Shown: positions 1-8,552 of the stretch, piece by piece
How positions within the stretch are numbered: the stretch's first letter is position 1
How the letters are laid out: every line of letters starts with the position of its first letter
From: Haemophilus_D parainfluenzae_AD
GTDB lineage: Bacteria > Pseudomonadota > Gammaproteobacteria > Enterobacterales > Pasteurellaceae
Length of the DNA: 64,000 nucleotides
Strand: one strand, 5' to 3'
NCBI RefSeq assembly: GCF_001679325.1
Contig: NZ_LZMX01000027.1
Notes under the pieces: model-generated
The model's database searches: none
Told to the model about the DNA's origin: nothing
What the model saw: the letters and a program-made list of their open reading frames with translations, nothing else
Program-made: the position numbers and the translations under genes

Positions 1-926
1 TAAAACCGCAGGTTTATGCTGGTTTATTCCCAGTTAGTTCAGACGATTATGAAGCTTTCCGTGATGCGTTAGGTAAATTAAGCTTAAACGATGCGTCGCT
101 TTTCTATGAGCCAGAAAATTCGACGGCTTTAGGTTTTGGTTTCCGCTGTGGATTCTTAGGGCTTTTACACATGGAGATCATTCAAGAGCGTTTAGAGCGT
201 GAATATGATCTTGATTTGATTACCACCGCACCAACTGTAATTTATGAAGTCGAAATGACCAATGGTGAAGTCGTTTATGTTGATAGCCCATCGAAACTGC
301 CACCGTTAAATAATATTGCGGAAATTCGTGAGCCAATTGCAGAGTGTAATATGCTCGTGCCACAAGAATTCTTAGGAAATGTCATTACCCTTTGCGTGGA
401 AAAACGTGGCGTACAAACCAATATGGTGTATCACGGTAACCAAATTGCGTTGACTTATGAAATTCCAATGGGTGAAGTAGTATTAGATTTCTTCGATCGC
501 TTAAAATCAACATCGCGTGGTTATGCGTCTTTGGATTATGGTTTCAAACGTTTCCAAGCAGCAGACATGGTACGCGTGGATATCATGATCAATGGTGATC
601 GTGTTGATGCGTTAGCGTTAATTGTTCATAAAGATAATGCACCTTACCGTGGTCGTGAATTAGTTGAAAAAATGCGTGAACTGATTCCACGTCAACAATT
701 TGATATCGCGATTCAAGCCGCGATTGGTAACCACATTATTGCGCGTTCAACCGTAAAACAATTGCGTAAAAACGTATTAGCAAAATGTTATGGTGGTGAC
801 GTGAGCCGTAAGAAAAAACTCTTACAGAAACAGAAAGAAGGTAAAAAACGAATGAAATCTTTAGGTAACGTGGAAGTGCCGCAAGAAGCGTTTTTAGCGA
901 TCTTACATGTAGGTAAAGATAAATAG
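1..926 (+). CDS. lepA: Elongation factor 4 (LepA), C-terminal part
   Basis: This is the 3' part of lepA; the reading frame is open from base 3, so the start lies before the window. LepA is a ribosome-bound GTPase that acts on stalled or mispositioned elongation complexes in the cytoplasm. The visible part holds the EF-G-like domains (GFRCGFLGLLHMEI, then LITTAPTVIYEV) and the LepA-specific C-terminal domain, which ends in a lysine-rich tail (RKKKLLQKQKEGKKRMK). The GTPase domain is not in view. The lepB start follows 12 bases after the stop, the usual lepA-lepB-rnc-era arrangement of gamma-proteobacteria, so cotranscription is likely. Confidence 0.95.
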   Translation, partial: KPQVYAGLFPVSSDDYEAFRDALGKLSLNDASLFYEPENSTALGFGFRCGFLGLLHMEIIQERLEREYDLDLITTAPTVIYEVEMTNGEVVYVDSPSKLPPLNNIAEIREPIAECNMLVPQEFLGNVITLCVEKRGVQTNMVYHGNQIALTYEIPMGEVVLDFFDRLKSTSRGYASLDYGFKRFQAADMVRVDIMINGDRVDALALIVHKDNAPYRGRELVEKMRELIPRQQFDIAIQAAIGNHIIARSTVKQLRKNVLAKCYGGDVSRKKKLLQKQKEGKKRMKSLGNVEVPQEAFLAILHVGKDK

Positions 927-938
927 GAAAGTAGAGCA

Positions 939-1988
939 ATGTCGAATGTATTTTTTATTCTGTTGTTAGCCGTAGGCTTTGCCGGTTGGAAAGCGTTAGA
1001 TTATTTCCAACTGCCTAACACATTCAGTATTTTGTTGCTGATTTTGACCGCACTTTCCGGCATTTTATGGTGTTATCACCGCTTTGCTGTGATGCCGAGA
1101 CGTCGTCGTCAAATCGCACGCGCAGAACAGCGCTCAGGCAAAGCATTAACGGATGAAGAAAAAGCGAAAATTGAGCCTATTTCAGAAGGTTCAGAATTTA
1201 TTTCTTCGCTTTTCCCTGTGTTATCCGTGGTATTCCTTGTACGTTCATTTATTTTTGAGCCATTTCAAATTCCATCAGGATCAATGGAAGCGACGTTGCG
1301 CGTAGGGGATTTCCTCGTTGTTAATAAATATACTTATGGTATTAAAGACCCCATTTTCCAAAATACGATTATTGAAGGCAATAAACCAGAACGTGGTGAT
1401 GTGATCGTGTTTAAAGCGCCGGAACAAGCATTACTTCGTACAAGTTTAGGGGCAACGCGAGCGGCTTATGCTGAAAATCTTGCGTTAACATCTAAAAACA
1501 ATATGTCAGGTGTGGATTACATCAAACGTATTGTGGGTAAAGGCGGTGACCGTATTATCCTTGATGTTGAAAAAAGTGCTTTAACGCTGGTTTATGGTAA
1601 AGATGGCAAACCTTGTGAAGTAGATTGTCAAACTAAAGCGTTTGAATATAAACAAGAACCCACAAATCCAGCATTCCCAACGCAAGTGGAATATTTGGAA
1701 ATCGGTGACGTGACACACAGTATTTTAGTGGAGCCAATGCGCCGTTATTCGGGTATTGAATTCTATCCACAAGAAGGCTTGCCTACAGCAGAATGGATTG
1801 TGCCTGAAGGGCAATATTTTGTGATGGGGGATAACCGTGATCATAGTGATGACAGCCGTTTTTGGGGATTTGTACCAGAAAAAAATATCGTGGGTAAAGC
1901 CACTTATATTTGGATGAGTTTAGAAAAAGAACCAAATGAGTGGCCAACAGGCTTCCGTTTAGACCGTTTCTTTACAAAAATTAATTAA
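939..1988 (+). CDS. lepB: Signal peptidase I
   Basis: This inner-membrane protease cleaves signal peptides from Sec and Tat substrates on the periplasmic side. Two hydrophobic segments lie near residues 4-24 and 28-46, with a third near 90-106 just before the catalytic domain. The catalytic serine is Ser115 in IPSGSMEATL and the general-base lysine is Lys196 in YIKRIVGKGGD; the conserved GDNRDHSDDSRFWGFV box follows. At 349 residues it matches the large Haemophilus enzymes. It lies 12 bases after lepA and its stop is one base before the rnc start. An uptake core at 1047-1055 lies inside the gene. Confidence 0.96.
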   Translation: MSNVFFILLLAVGFAGWKALDYFQLPNTFSILLLILTALSGILWCYHRFAVMPRRRRQIARAEQRSGKALTDEEKAKIEPISEGSEFISSLFPVLSVVFLVRSFIFEPFQIPSGSMEATLRVGDFLVVNKYTYGIKDPIFQNTIIEGNKPERGDVIVFKAPEQALLRTSLGATRAAYAENLALTSKNNMSGVDYIKRIVGKGGDRIILDVEKSALTLVYGKDGKPCEVDCQTKAFEYKQEPTNPAFPTQVEYLEIGDVTHSILVEPMRRYSGIEFYPQEGLPTAEWIVPEGQYFVMGDNRDHSDDSRFWGFVPEKNIVGKATYIWMSLEKEPNEWPTGFRLDRFFTKIN

Positions 1989-1989
1989 T

Positions 1990-2673
1990 ATGAATCATCT
2001 AGATCGACTAGAACGAAAAATTGGTTATCAATTTTCCGATCTAAAAAACTTAACATTGGCACTGACACACCGCAGTGCCTCCACTCAACATAATGAACGC
2101 CTAGAATTTCTAGGTGATTCTATTCTCAATTATGTCATTGCGGATGCGCTTTATCATCAATTCCCTCGTTGTAATGAAGGTGAACTAAGCAGAATGCGTG
2201 CAACATTAGTTAGAGAGCCAACTCTGGCAATGCTCGCCCGCAATTTTGAGCTTGGAGATTATATGTCCTTAGGTTCAGGGGAATTGAAAAGTGGAGGCTT
2301 TCGTCGAGAATCTATTTTGGCAGATTGTGTGGAAGCGGTAATTGGCGCAATGGCATTGGATTCAAGCTTTGATAAAGCGGCAGATATTGTGCGTAGCTGG
2401 TATAAAACTTTACTCGCTGAAATTAAGCCGGGTGATAACCAAAAAGATGCCAAAACACGTTTGCAAGAATATTTACAAGGTAAGCATTTCGCTTTACCAA
2501 CCTATGAAGTAATAAAAATTGAGGGGGAAGCACATTGCCAAACCTTCACCGTAGAATGTACGGTAAAAAACGTACCAAATATTGACCGCACTTTTATTGC
2601 GAAAGGTTCTAGCCGCCGTAAAGCAGAACAAGCGGCCGCAGAACAAATTTTAAAAATATTGGAAATAAAATGA
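1990..2673 (+). CDS. rnc: Ribonuclease III
   Basis: RNase III cuts double-stranded RNA, including rRNA precursors and structured mRNA leaders. The signature ERLEFLGDSILNYVIAD lies near residues 36-52, carrying the acidic metal ligands, and a double-stranded RNA-binding domain fills the last 70 residues (DAKTRLQEYLQG, then SSRRKAEQAAAEQIL). The length of 227 residues is normal. It starts one base after the lepB stop, and its own stop overlaps the era start by four bases (ATGA), so translational coupling is likely. An uptake core sits at 2585-2593. Confidence 0.96.
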   Translation: MNHLDRLERKIGYQFSDLKNLTLALTHRSASTQHNERLEFLGDSILNYVIADALYHQFPRCNEGELSRMRATLVREPTLAMLARNFELGDYMSLGSGELKSGGFRRESILADCVEAVIGAMALDSSFDKAADIVRSWYKTLLAEIKPGDNQKDAKTRLQEYLQGKHFALPTYEVIKIEGEAHCQTFTVECTVKNVPNIDRTFIAKGSSRRKAEQAAAEQILKILEIK

Positions 2674-3584
2674 CCGAATTAAATCAAGACCAAGAAACCT
2701 ATTGTGGTTTTATCGCCATTGTAGGCCGCCCAAATGTAGGGAAATCCACCCTGTTAAACAAGATTTTGGGACAAAAAATCTCGATTACTTCTCGCAAGGC
2801 GCAAACTACTCGTCACCGTATTGTGGGAATTAAAACGGAAGGCATCTACCAAGAAATTTACGTGGATACGCCGGGACTTCATATCGAAGAAAAACGCGCG
2901 ATTAACCGTTTAATGAACCGTGCAGCAAGCTCGGCAATCGGGGATGTGGATCTCATTATTTTTGTTGTGGATGGTACACATTGGAATGCCGATGATGAAA
3001 TGGTGTTAAACAAATTACGTAATGCCAAGGCGCCTGTTGTACTCGCCATCAATAAAGTTGATAACGTCAAGAATAAAGATGATTTGTTGCCATTTATTAC
3101 TGATTTAGGCAGTAAATTTGACTTTGCTCACATTGTGCCAATATCCGCGCAACGTGGTAATAATATCCATCAATTAGAGAAAATTGTTCGTCAATCATTA
3201 CGTAAAGGCGTTCATCACTTCCCTGAAGATTATGTAACAGATCGTTCACAGCGTTTTATGGCGTCAGAAATTATCCGTGAAAAATTGATGCGTTTCACAG
3301 GGGAAGAACTACCTTATTCGGTGACTGTTGAAATTGAACAATTTAAAGTAAATGAGCGTGGTACTTATGAGATCAATGGCTTGATTTTAGTTGAGCGCGA
3401 AGGCCAAAAGAAAATGGTGATCGGTGCTCAAGGACAAAAAATTAAAACCATTGGTATGGAAGCGCGAGCTGACATGGAACGCTTATTTGATAATAAAGTA
3501 CACCTTGAACTTTGGGTAAAAGTGAAGTCCGGTTGGGCGGATGATGAACGTGCCTTAAGAAGTTTAGGTTATATGGATGAATAA
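2670..3584 (+). CDS. era: GTPase Era
   Basis: Era is an essential GTPase that binds the 3' end of 16S rRNA during 30S assembly. The N-terminal G domain shows the P-loop GRPNVGKS near residue 18, the switch DTPGLH and the base-recognition motif NKVD. The C-terminal KH domain shows VIGAQGQKIKTIGMEAR. Its 304 residues fit the family. The start overlaps rnc by four bases. No clear intrinsic terminator follows; about 80 AT-rich bases separate it from the next gene. Confidence 0.96.
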   Translation: MTELNQDQETYCGFIAIVGRPNVGKSTLLNKILGQKISITSRKAQTTRHRIVGIKTEGIYQEIYVDTPGLHIEEKRAINRLMNRAASSAIGDVDLIIFVVDGTHWNADDEMVLNKLRNAKAPVVLAINKVDNVKNKDDLLPFITDLGSKFDFAHIVPISAQRGNNIHQLEKIVRQSLRKGVHHFPEDYVTDRSQRFMASEIIREKLMRFTGEELPYSVTVEIEQFKVNERGTYEINGLILVEREGQKKMVIGAQGQKIKTIGMEARADMERLFDNKVHLELWVKVKSGWADDERALRSLGYMDE

Positions 3585-3662
3585 AAAACTTGAGTAATAC
3601 TCTATACCGTCTTATTATTAGAAACATATTTATGTTTTTTAATAAAAACAAGGAGATGGTAG

Positions 3663-4268
3663 ATGAGTATCTATGCTTTAAAACCCAAATTTCAGAATTT
3701 ACTTCGGCCTTTAGTTAGGCAATTAGCGGCAAAAGGCGTAACAGCAAATCAAGTTACGCTAATTGCCTGCTTACTTTCTATTTTATTAGGTGTGGTTCTC
3801 GCACTGTTTCCAACATTTTCTTCTCTTTTCTTCCTTATCCCTATTTGGTTATTTTCGCGTATGGCGTTGAATGCTATTGATGGCATGCTCGCACGTGAAT
3901 TTAATCAAAAAAGTCGATTAGGTGGCTATCTTAATGAGATCACTGATGTCGTCTCTGATGCAGCACTTTATCTTCCTTTTGCTTTTGTCTCGCCTTTTGA
4001 TGGTATTCAAATCTCAAGTATTATTTGGCTTGCCGCATTGAGTGAGCTATGTGGCATTTTAGGGCAAGTTCAAGGCAAAACGCGTCGTTATGATGGCCCA
4101 ATGGGGAAAAGTGATCGTGCATTCGTGTTTGGTGTACTCGGTTTGCTTTATGCGGTGAATGGTAGCTTGCATTCACTTTTCTGGTGGGTAGCCAATATCG
4201 TGATTATCTTGCTCATTGTGACTTGTATTAAGCGAGTAAAAAATGGCTTGGCGGAAGTGACTGCGTAA
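3663..4268 (+). CDS. CDP-alcohol phosphatidyltransferase family protein (YnbA-like)
   Basis: This membrane enzyme should join a CDP-activated lipid to an alcohol acceptor. The family signature D-G-x2-A-R-x8-G-x3-D-x3-D is complete, in the stretch from DGMLAREF to YLNEITDVVSD near residues 75-101. Several hydrophobic segments surround it, and 201 residues is typical. It is the first of three tightly spaced lipid genes: the next start is 11 bases downstream and encodes an acyltransferase, then a CdsA-like cytidylyltransferase. An AAGGAGATGG ribosome site precedes the ATG. The acceptor alcohol cannot be read from the sequence. The E. coli ynbA-ynbB pair is the nearest named arrangement I know. 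Confidence 0.85.
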   Translation: MSIYALKPKFQNLLRPLVRQLAAKGVTANQVTLIACLLSILLGVVLALFPTFSSLFFLIPIWLFSRMALNAIDGMLAREFNQKSRLGGYLNEITDVVSDAALYLPFAFVSPFDGIQISSIIWLAALSELCGILGQVQGKTRRYDGPMGKSDRAFVFGVLGLLYAVNGSLHSLFWWVANIVIILLIVTCIKRVKNGLAEVTA

Positions 4269-4279
4269 TAGGAGCAACT

Positions 4280-4912
4280 ATGTTAGCGAGATTAATCGAT
4301 TTTTTATTGTGTCGTTTTGCTTCTTTTATTACAGGCGTTCGACCACAAGCAGCAATTGCAGAACAGTCTTCAGAAGGGCATCGTGTCTATTTTGCCAATC
4401 ATAATAGTCATGGGGATTTTATCTTACTTTGGATTTCATTGCCTTATGAAGTGAGAAAGCAAACCCGCCCTGTTGCAGGCAAAGATTATTGGACGAAAGG
4501 CGCAATTCGTCGCTTTTTAGCCTATAAAGTTTTCAATATGTTACTCATTGAGCGTAATAGCCAAGATCCAAAAGCCGCCATACGACAAATGAGCGAAGCA
4601 TTAGTCAATGATTCACTGATTATCTTTCCAGAAGGAACTCGTAAGATGGATGATGATTTACCACTTCAGCCATTTAAAAGCGGATTGTTCTATTTAGCAA
4701 AAGAAAATCCCGATTGTGAATTTGTGCCCGTTTGGATTAGCAATATGAATAATGTTTTACCAAAAGGCTTTATTTTACCGATCCCATTATTATGTGATCT
4801 TTATGTGGGCGAACCATTAAAGATTGAGAATGGAGAGGGTAAAGAGACGTTTTTAACACGTGCTCAATCGGCATTATTAAGTTTAAATGTCAGTGAAAAA
4901 GGCAAATCTTAG
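4280..4912 (+). CDS. 1-acyl-glycerol-3-phosphate acyltransferase-like protein (PlsC family)
   Basis: The protein resembles lysophosphatidate acyltransferases, which add the second acyl chain of phosphatidate. The catalytic NHNSHGD (an H-x4-D box) lies near residues 40-46 and the substrate motif FPEGTRK near residue 117. The remote VPVWISN segment also fits PlsC. It has 210 residues and a hydrophobic N-terminus. Since it sits between a CDP-alcohol phosphatidyltransferase gene and a cytidylyltransferase gene, with 11- and 6-base gaps, it may make the phosphatidate used by the other two. It could instead act on another acyl acceptor. The housekeeping plsC is not in this window. Confidence 0.85.
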   Translation: MLARLIDFLLCRFASFITGVRPQAAIAEQSSEGHRVYFANHNSHGDFILLWISLPYEVRKQTRPVAGKDYWTKGAIRRFLAYKVFNMLLIERNSQDPKAAIRQMSEALVNDSLIIFPEGTRKMDDDLPLQPFKSGLFYLAKENPDCEFVPVWISNMNNVLPKGFILPIPLLCDLYVGEPLKIENGEGKETFLTRAQSALLSLNVSEKGKS

Positions 4913-4918
4913 GAGCAA

Positions 4919-5854
4919 ATGATGACAGAAATATGGCAACTCTTCGGTGGTTTATTTATCGCCTTAATTTTTGCTTCCTCAGTGGGATATATTTTAAAAC
5001 GCAGAGCGGGCGTGGATACACCAAATAGCGTTATTGATAACCTGAATGCTCGCATCAATGCTTGGTGGGTGATGATTGGGATTATCTTTATTGCGAGCTT
5101 ATTGGGCTTTTATGGCGTGATTGGACTCTTTTTGATTATTTCATTTATGGGTTTGCGTGAGTTTCTTTCTCTATTGAATATTCGTCGAGGTGATCATCTT
5201 GCACTAGCTGCTTGTTTTTATGTGATCTTGCCATTGCAATATTTTTTAGTCGCCATTGATTGGTTTAGCATGTTCACAATTTTCATTCCCGTATATGGCT
5301 TCCTATTTTTACCTATTCTTTCTGCATTACTGGGTGATCCTGCGCATTTCTTAGATCGTTCAACGAAAATTCAGTGGGCGTTAATGATTAGTGTATTCTG
5401 TATTTCACATATCCCCGCTTTATTGACACTTGATATTTCAGGTTATGAAGGGAAAAATCTTTTATTAATGATCTTCTTAATCTTAGTGGTACAGTCCAGT
5501 GATGTATTGCAATACGTTTGGGGTAAACTCTTCGGTGAGCATAAAATTGCGCCGACCTTATCGCCATCTAAAACAGTAGAAGGTTTCGTTGGTGGGGTAT
5601 TAAGCGCAAGTTTATTAGGTATGCTACTTCATTGGCTAACACCATTTAGCGCATGGCAAGCGTTTTTAATGAGTCTGTTAATTTGCTTAATGGGATTCTT
5701 AGGGGGACTCGTGATGTCGGCAATGAAACGCAGTATGGGCGTAAAAGACTGGGGAAATATGATCAGTGGCCATGGCGGGATTTTAGATCGTATGGATTCG
5801 CTTTGTTTCTCAGCACCAATTTTCTTCCATGTGGTACGCTATTTCTGGGCTTAA
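4919..5854 (+). CDS. Phosphatidate cytidylyltransferase family protein (CdsA/YnbB-like)
   Basis: The product should make CDP-diacylglycerol from phosphatidate and CTP in the inner membrane. Its C-terminal half carries the CdsA signature (SPSKTVEGFVGGVLSAS, then VKDWGNMISGHGGILDRMDSL), and about eight hydrophobic segments cover the 311 residues. The start is ATG-ATG; the first has an AGGAGC site six bases upstream. It ends a three-gene cassette that could make CDP-diacylglycerol and then a phospholipid in sequence. A long perfect palindrome closes the unit. Its relation to the essential cdsA cannot be judged from this window. Confidence 0.87.
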   Translation: MMTEIWQLFGGLFIALIFASSVGYILKRRAGVDTPNSVIDNLNARINAWWVMIGIIFIASLLGFYGVIGLFLIISFMGLREFLSLLNIRRGDHLALAACFYVILPLQYFLVAIDWFSMFTIFIPVYGFLFLPILSALLGDPAHFLDRSTKIQWALMISVFCISHIPALLTLDISGYEGKNLLLMIFLILVVQSSDVLQYVWGKLFGEHKIAPTLSPSKTVEGFVGGVLSASLLGMLLHWLTPFSAWQAFLMSLLICLMGFLGGLVMSAMKRSMGVKDWGNMISGHGGILDRMDSLCFSAPIFFHVVRYFWA

Positions 5855-5864
5855 ATTATGAAAT

Positions 5865-5896
5865 AAAAAAGAGCGGTTAATTAACCGCTCTTTTTT
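5865..5896. terminator. Bidirectional intrinsic terminator between cdsA-like gene and alaA
   Basis: A perfect 32-base palindrome: six A, then GAGCGGTTAA paired with TTAACCGCTC, then six T. It serves the rightward lipid cassette and the leftward alaA gene, whose stop codon is two bases beyond it. The core GAGCGGT differs from the uptake core by one base, so it may be a decayed uptake sequence, but that is a guess. Confidence 0.9.
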
Positions 5897-5897
5897 A

Positions 5898-7112
5898 TTA
5901 TTGACGATAAGTTTCTAAGAATCGTGCCAATTTGCCAATGGCTTCTTCTAATTGACCGGTATAAGGAAGTGTCACCACACGGAAGTGATCCGGTGAGTGC
6001 CAGTTAAAGCCTTTACCATGCACGAGAAGTACTTTCTCTTTACGTAATAAATCGAGCACAAATTTTTCATCACTATGAATGTTGAATTTTTGGATGTCGA
6101 GTTTCGGGAACATATACATCGCCCCCATTGGTTTTACGCAGCTAATACCTGGGATTTGAGTCAGTAACTCATAGGCTTTATTACGTTGTTCCAGCAAACG
6201 ACCGCCCGGTTGAACAAATTCATTAATACTTTGATAGCCACCTAATGCGGTTTGAATGGCGTGTTGCATTGGCACGTTTGCGCATAAACGCATAGATGCT
6301 AGCATATCTAGGCCTTCAATATAGCCTTTAGCATGTTGTTTCGGCCCATTTAAAATCATCCAACCTTGACGGAAACCCGCAACACGATACGCTTTTGATA
6401 AGCCATTGAATGTAATCGTTAATACATCTGGTGCAAGGGCTGCAATATGATGGTGGACAGCACCATCGTAGAGAATTTTGTCATAAATTTCATCTGCAAA
6501 AATAATCAGATTATTTTCACGTGCAACTTGGATAATTTCTTCGAGTAACTCTTTGCTATAAACCGCACCTGTTGGGTTGTTTGGATTGATCACGACGATA
6601 GCTTTGGTTTTGGCATTGACTTTCGCGCGAATATCATCAATAGCAGGGAACCAACCCGCTTCTTCATCACATAAATAATGTACCGCGTTTCCGCCCGCTA
6701 ATGTTACAGCCGCTGTCCATAATGGATAATCTGGCATTGGGACTAATACCTCATCGCCATCATTGAGAAGTGCTTGCATGGACATGGTAATTAATTCAGA
6801 TACACCATTTCCGATGTATACATCGTTTACTGTCGCATCATGAATACCTTTAGATTGGTAGTACTGTACGATAGCTTTACGTGCCGAATATAACCCTTTG
6901 GAATCACAATAGCCTTGTGCAGAGGGTAGGTTGCGGATCACATCGACTAAAATTTCATCAGGTGCTTCAAAACCAAATGGGGCAGGGTTGCCGATATTAA
7001 GTTTTAAGATTTTGTTGCCTTCTTCTTCTAGGCGTAAAGCTTCTTTGTGAACCGGTCCACGAATATCGTAGCAAACGTGTTCTAATTTGTCTGATTTCGG
7101 AAAAGATCTCAT
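5898..7112 (-). CDS. alaA: Alanine transaminase AlaA (YfbQ-type aminotransferase)
   Basis: A PLP-dependent class I aminotransferase that makes alanine from pyruvate and glutamate. The protein matches the AlaA pattern throughout: KLEHVCYDIRGPV at the start, LNIGNPAPFGFEAPDEI, NPNNPTGAVYSKELL, and the PLP lysine in TFNGLSKAYRVAGFRQGW. I place the start at 7112 (MRSFPKSDK, 404 residues), because an AGG lies nine bases upstream and this matches the E. coli protein length. An in-frame ATG three codons earlier (7121) would leave almost no ribosome site. It is transcribed divergently from menF. Confidence 0.93.
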   Translation of the reverse strand: MRSFPKSDKLEHVCYDIRGPVHKEALRLEEEGNKILKLNIGNPAPFGFEAPDEILVDVIRNLPSAQGYCDSKGLYSARKAIVQYYQSKGIHDATVNDVYIGNGVSELITMSMQALLNDGDEVLVPMPDYPLWTAAVTLAGGNAVHYLCDEEAGWFPAIDDIRAKVNAKTKAIVVINPNNPTGAVYSKELLEEIIQVARENNLIIFADEIYDKILYDGAVHHHIAALAPDVLTITFNGLSKAYRVAGFRQGWMILNGPKQHAKGYIEGLDMLASMRLCANVPMQHAIQTALGGYQSINEFVQPGGRLLEQRNKAYELLTQIPGISCVKPMGAMYMFPKLDIQKFNIHSDEKFVLDLLRKEKVLLVHGKGFNWHSPDHFRVVTLPYTGQLEEAIGKLARFLETYRQ

Positions 7113-7266
7113 TAGTAACATCCTATGATAATTAGATTTTCATTCAAAAATTACGTCTAATTTACGCTTAAATTCTTATCTTGAAAAGATTTAATAAAAA
7201 AATTTTTTGAATGTATTAAAGTGCGGTAGAATATGGGCTAATTTTTTGTGTGTTTTATTATTTTTC

Positions 7267-8547
7267 ATGGGCCCTTTAGAACAAGCTAAATCTGAGCTAA
7301 TTCGCCAGTTTGAAACCTTGGCGACAACTGATCAGCAACCCGCTATTGCACGTCTTCAGACGAAGATGAAATTGGGTGTTGATCTTTTGGCATGGATGAA
7401 AGGACAGCTTGTTTATCCACAATTTTATTTACGTTTTCGTGATGAAGATAAAACCGTCGCAGCCGTAGGTAAAGTTCGGTCATTTTCAGATGTGAATTTG
7501 GCACAGCAATTTATCCAAGAACACGATTTCCCGTTAGTGGGCGGTTTACAGTTTCAAGGTGAAAGTCAGTTTATTTTGCCTCAAGTTTTAATTGAACAGC
7601 AAAATGGTGAGACAGTAGTTTCTGTTTTTGTTGAAACAAATGAGCTTGATTCAGCAAAAGTGGTATTGAATTCATTTGAAAAAACGACCGCACTTTTACC
7701 ACTTAATCAATTAACCATCGAAAGCATGGTACCCAAAGCAAACCAAGAAACTTGGTGTGATTGGGTCAATCAAGCGCTCACTCGAATTCGACAAGGGGAA
7801 TTAACCAAGCTCGTCTTAGCAAATGAAACGGTATTTCACATTCAGGGCGAATTAAACGGAAAAGATTTTCTTGCTGCAAGCCAAGTGAAAAATAGCGGTT
7901 GTTATCATTTCTTATGGGCAGATAAAGCCCAAAACTGTTTTGTGGGCTCAACGCCAGAGCGCCTGTTTGCACGAGATAATTATCAGTTATTTACGGAAGC
8001 GCTTGCGGGCACGGCTCCTGTTAGTGATAATCCGAGTGAAAATAATGAACGTGCAAATTGGCTGTTAAATGATGAAAAAAACCTCAATGAAAACTGGTTG
8101 GTTGTTGAAGATATTTCACAAAATATCAGTCACTTAGTGGAACAAATTACCGTTGATGATGTCGCATTAAAGCCATTACGCAAAGTGCAGCATTTGATTC
8201 GAAAAATGCAAGCAAACTTGACCGCACTTTGTACGGATGCAGATTTGCTGAAAGCGATTCATCCAACGGCCGCAGTGTCAGGCTTACCGCAACAACAAGC
8301 GAAGAAAGCGCTGGCTGAAATTGAAACTTTTGATCGTCGTTGGTATGCCGGTACATTAGGTGTAATGAGTCAACATCTCTCAGAATTTTGTGTCACCATT
8401 CGTTCGGCTTTTATTGAAGAAAACCAAGTGCGGGTATTTGCTGGAGCCGGTATTGTGGAAGGCTCACAACCTGTAGAAGAGTGGTTGGAAATTGAACGTA
8501 AAGCGGCAGGGCTCATTTCCCTGTTTGCAGAGAATAACGGAGAATAA
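7267..8547 (+). CDS. menF: Isochorismate synthase MenF
   Basis: MenF converts chorismate to isochorismate, the first step to menaquinone. The chorismate-binding domain fills the C-terminal half: GELTKLVLANE with the base lysine, FVGSTPERLF, TEALAGTAP with the catalytic glutamate, HLIRKM, HPTAAVSGLP, and RVFAGAGIVEGSQPVEEW near the end. The start is uncertain. An in-frame ATG at 7207 would add 20 hydrophobic residues and place an uptake core (7219-7227) inside the gene, so I prefer 7267 (MGPLEQAKSE, 426 residues). Neither start has a strong ribosome site. menD begins five bases after the stop. Confidence 0.92.
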   Translation: MGPLEQAKSELIRQFETLATTDQQPAIARLQTKMKLGVDLLAWMKGQLVYPQFYLRFRDEDKTVAAVGKVRSFSDVNLAQQFIQEHDFPLVGGLQFQGESQFILPQVLIEQQNGETVVSVFVETNELDSAKVVLNSFEKTTALLPLNQLTIESMVPKANQETWCDWVNQALTRIRQGELTKLVLANETVFHIQGELNGKDFLAASQVKNSGCYHFLWADKAQNCFVGSTPERLFARDNYQLFTEALAGTAPVSDNPSENNERANWLLNDEKNLNENWLVVEDISQNISHLVEQITVDDVALKPLRKVQHLIRKMQANLTALCTDADLLKAIHPTAAVSGLPQQQAKKALAEIETFDRRWYAGTLGVMSQHLSEFCVTIRSAFIEENQVRVFAGAGIVEGSQPVEEWLEIERKAAGLISLFAENNGE

Positions 8548-8552
8548 GAAGA

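Noticed and set aside
5653..5880. Small rightward ORF overlapping the cdsA-like gene
   Set aside because: It is an out-of-frame shadow running into the terminator hairpin and has no family resemblance.
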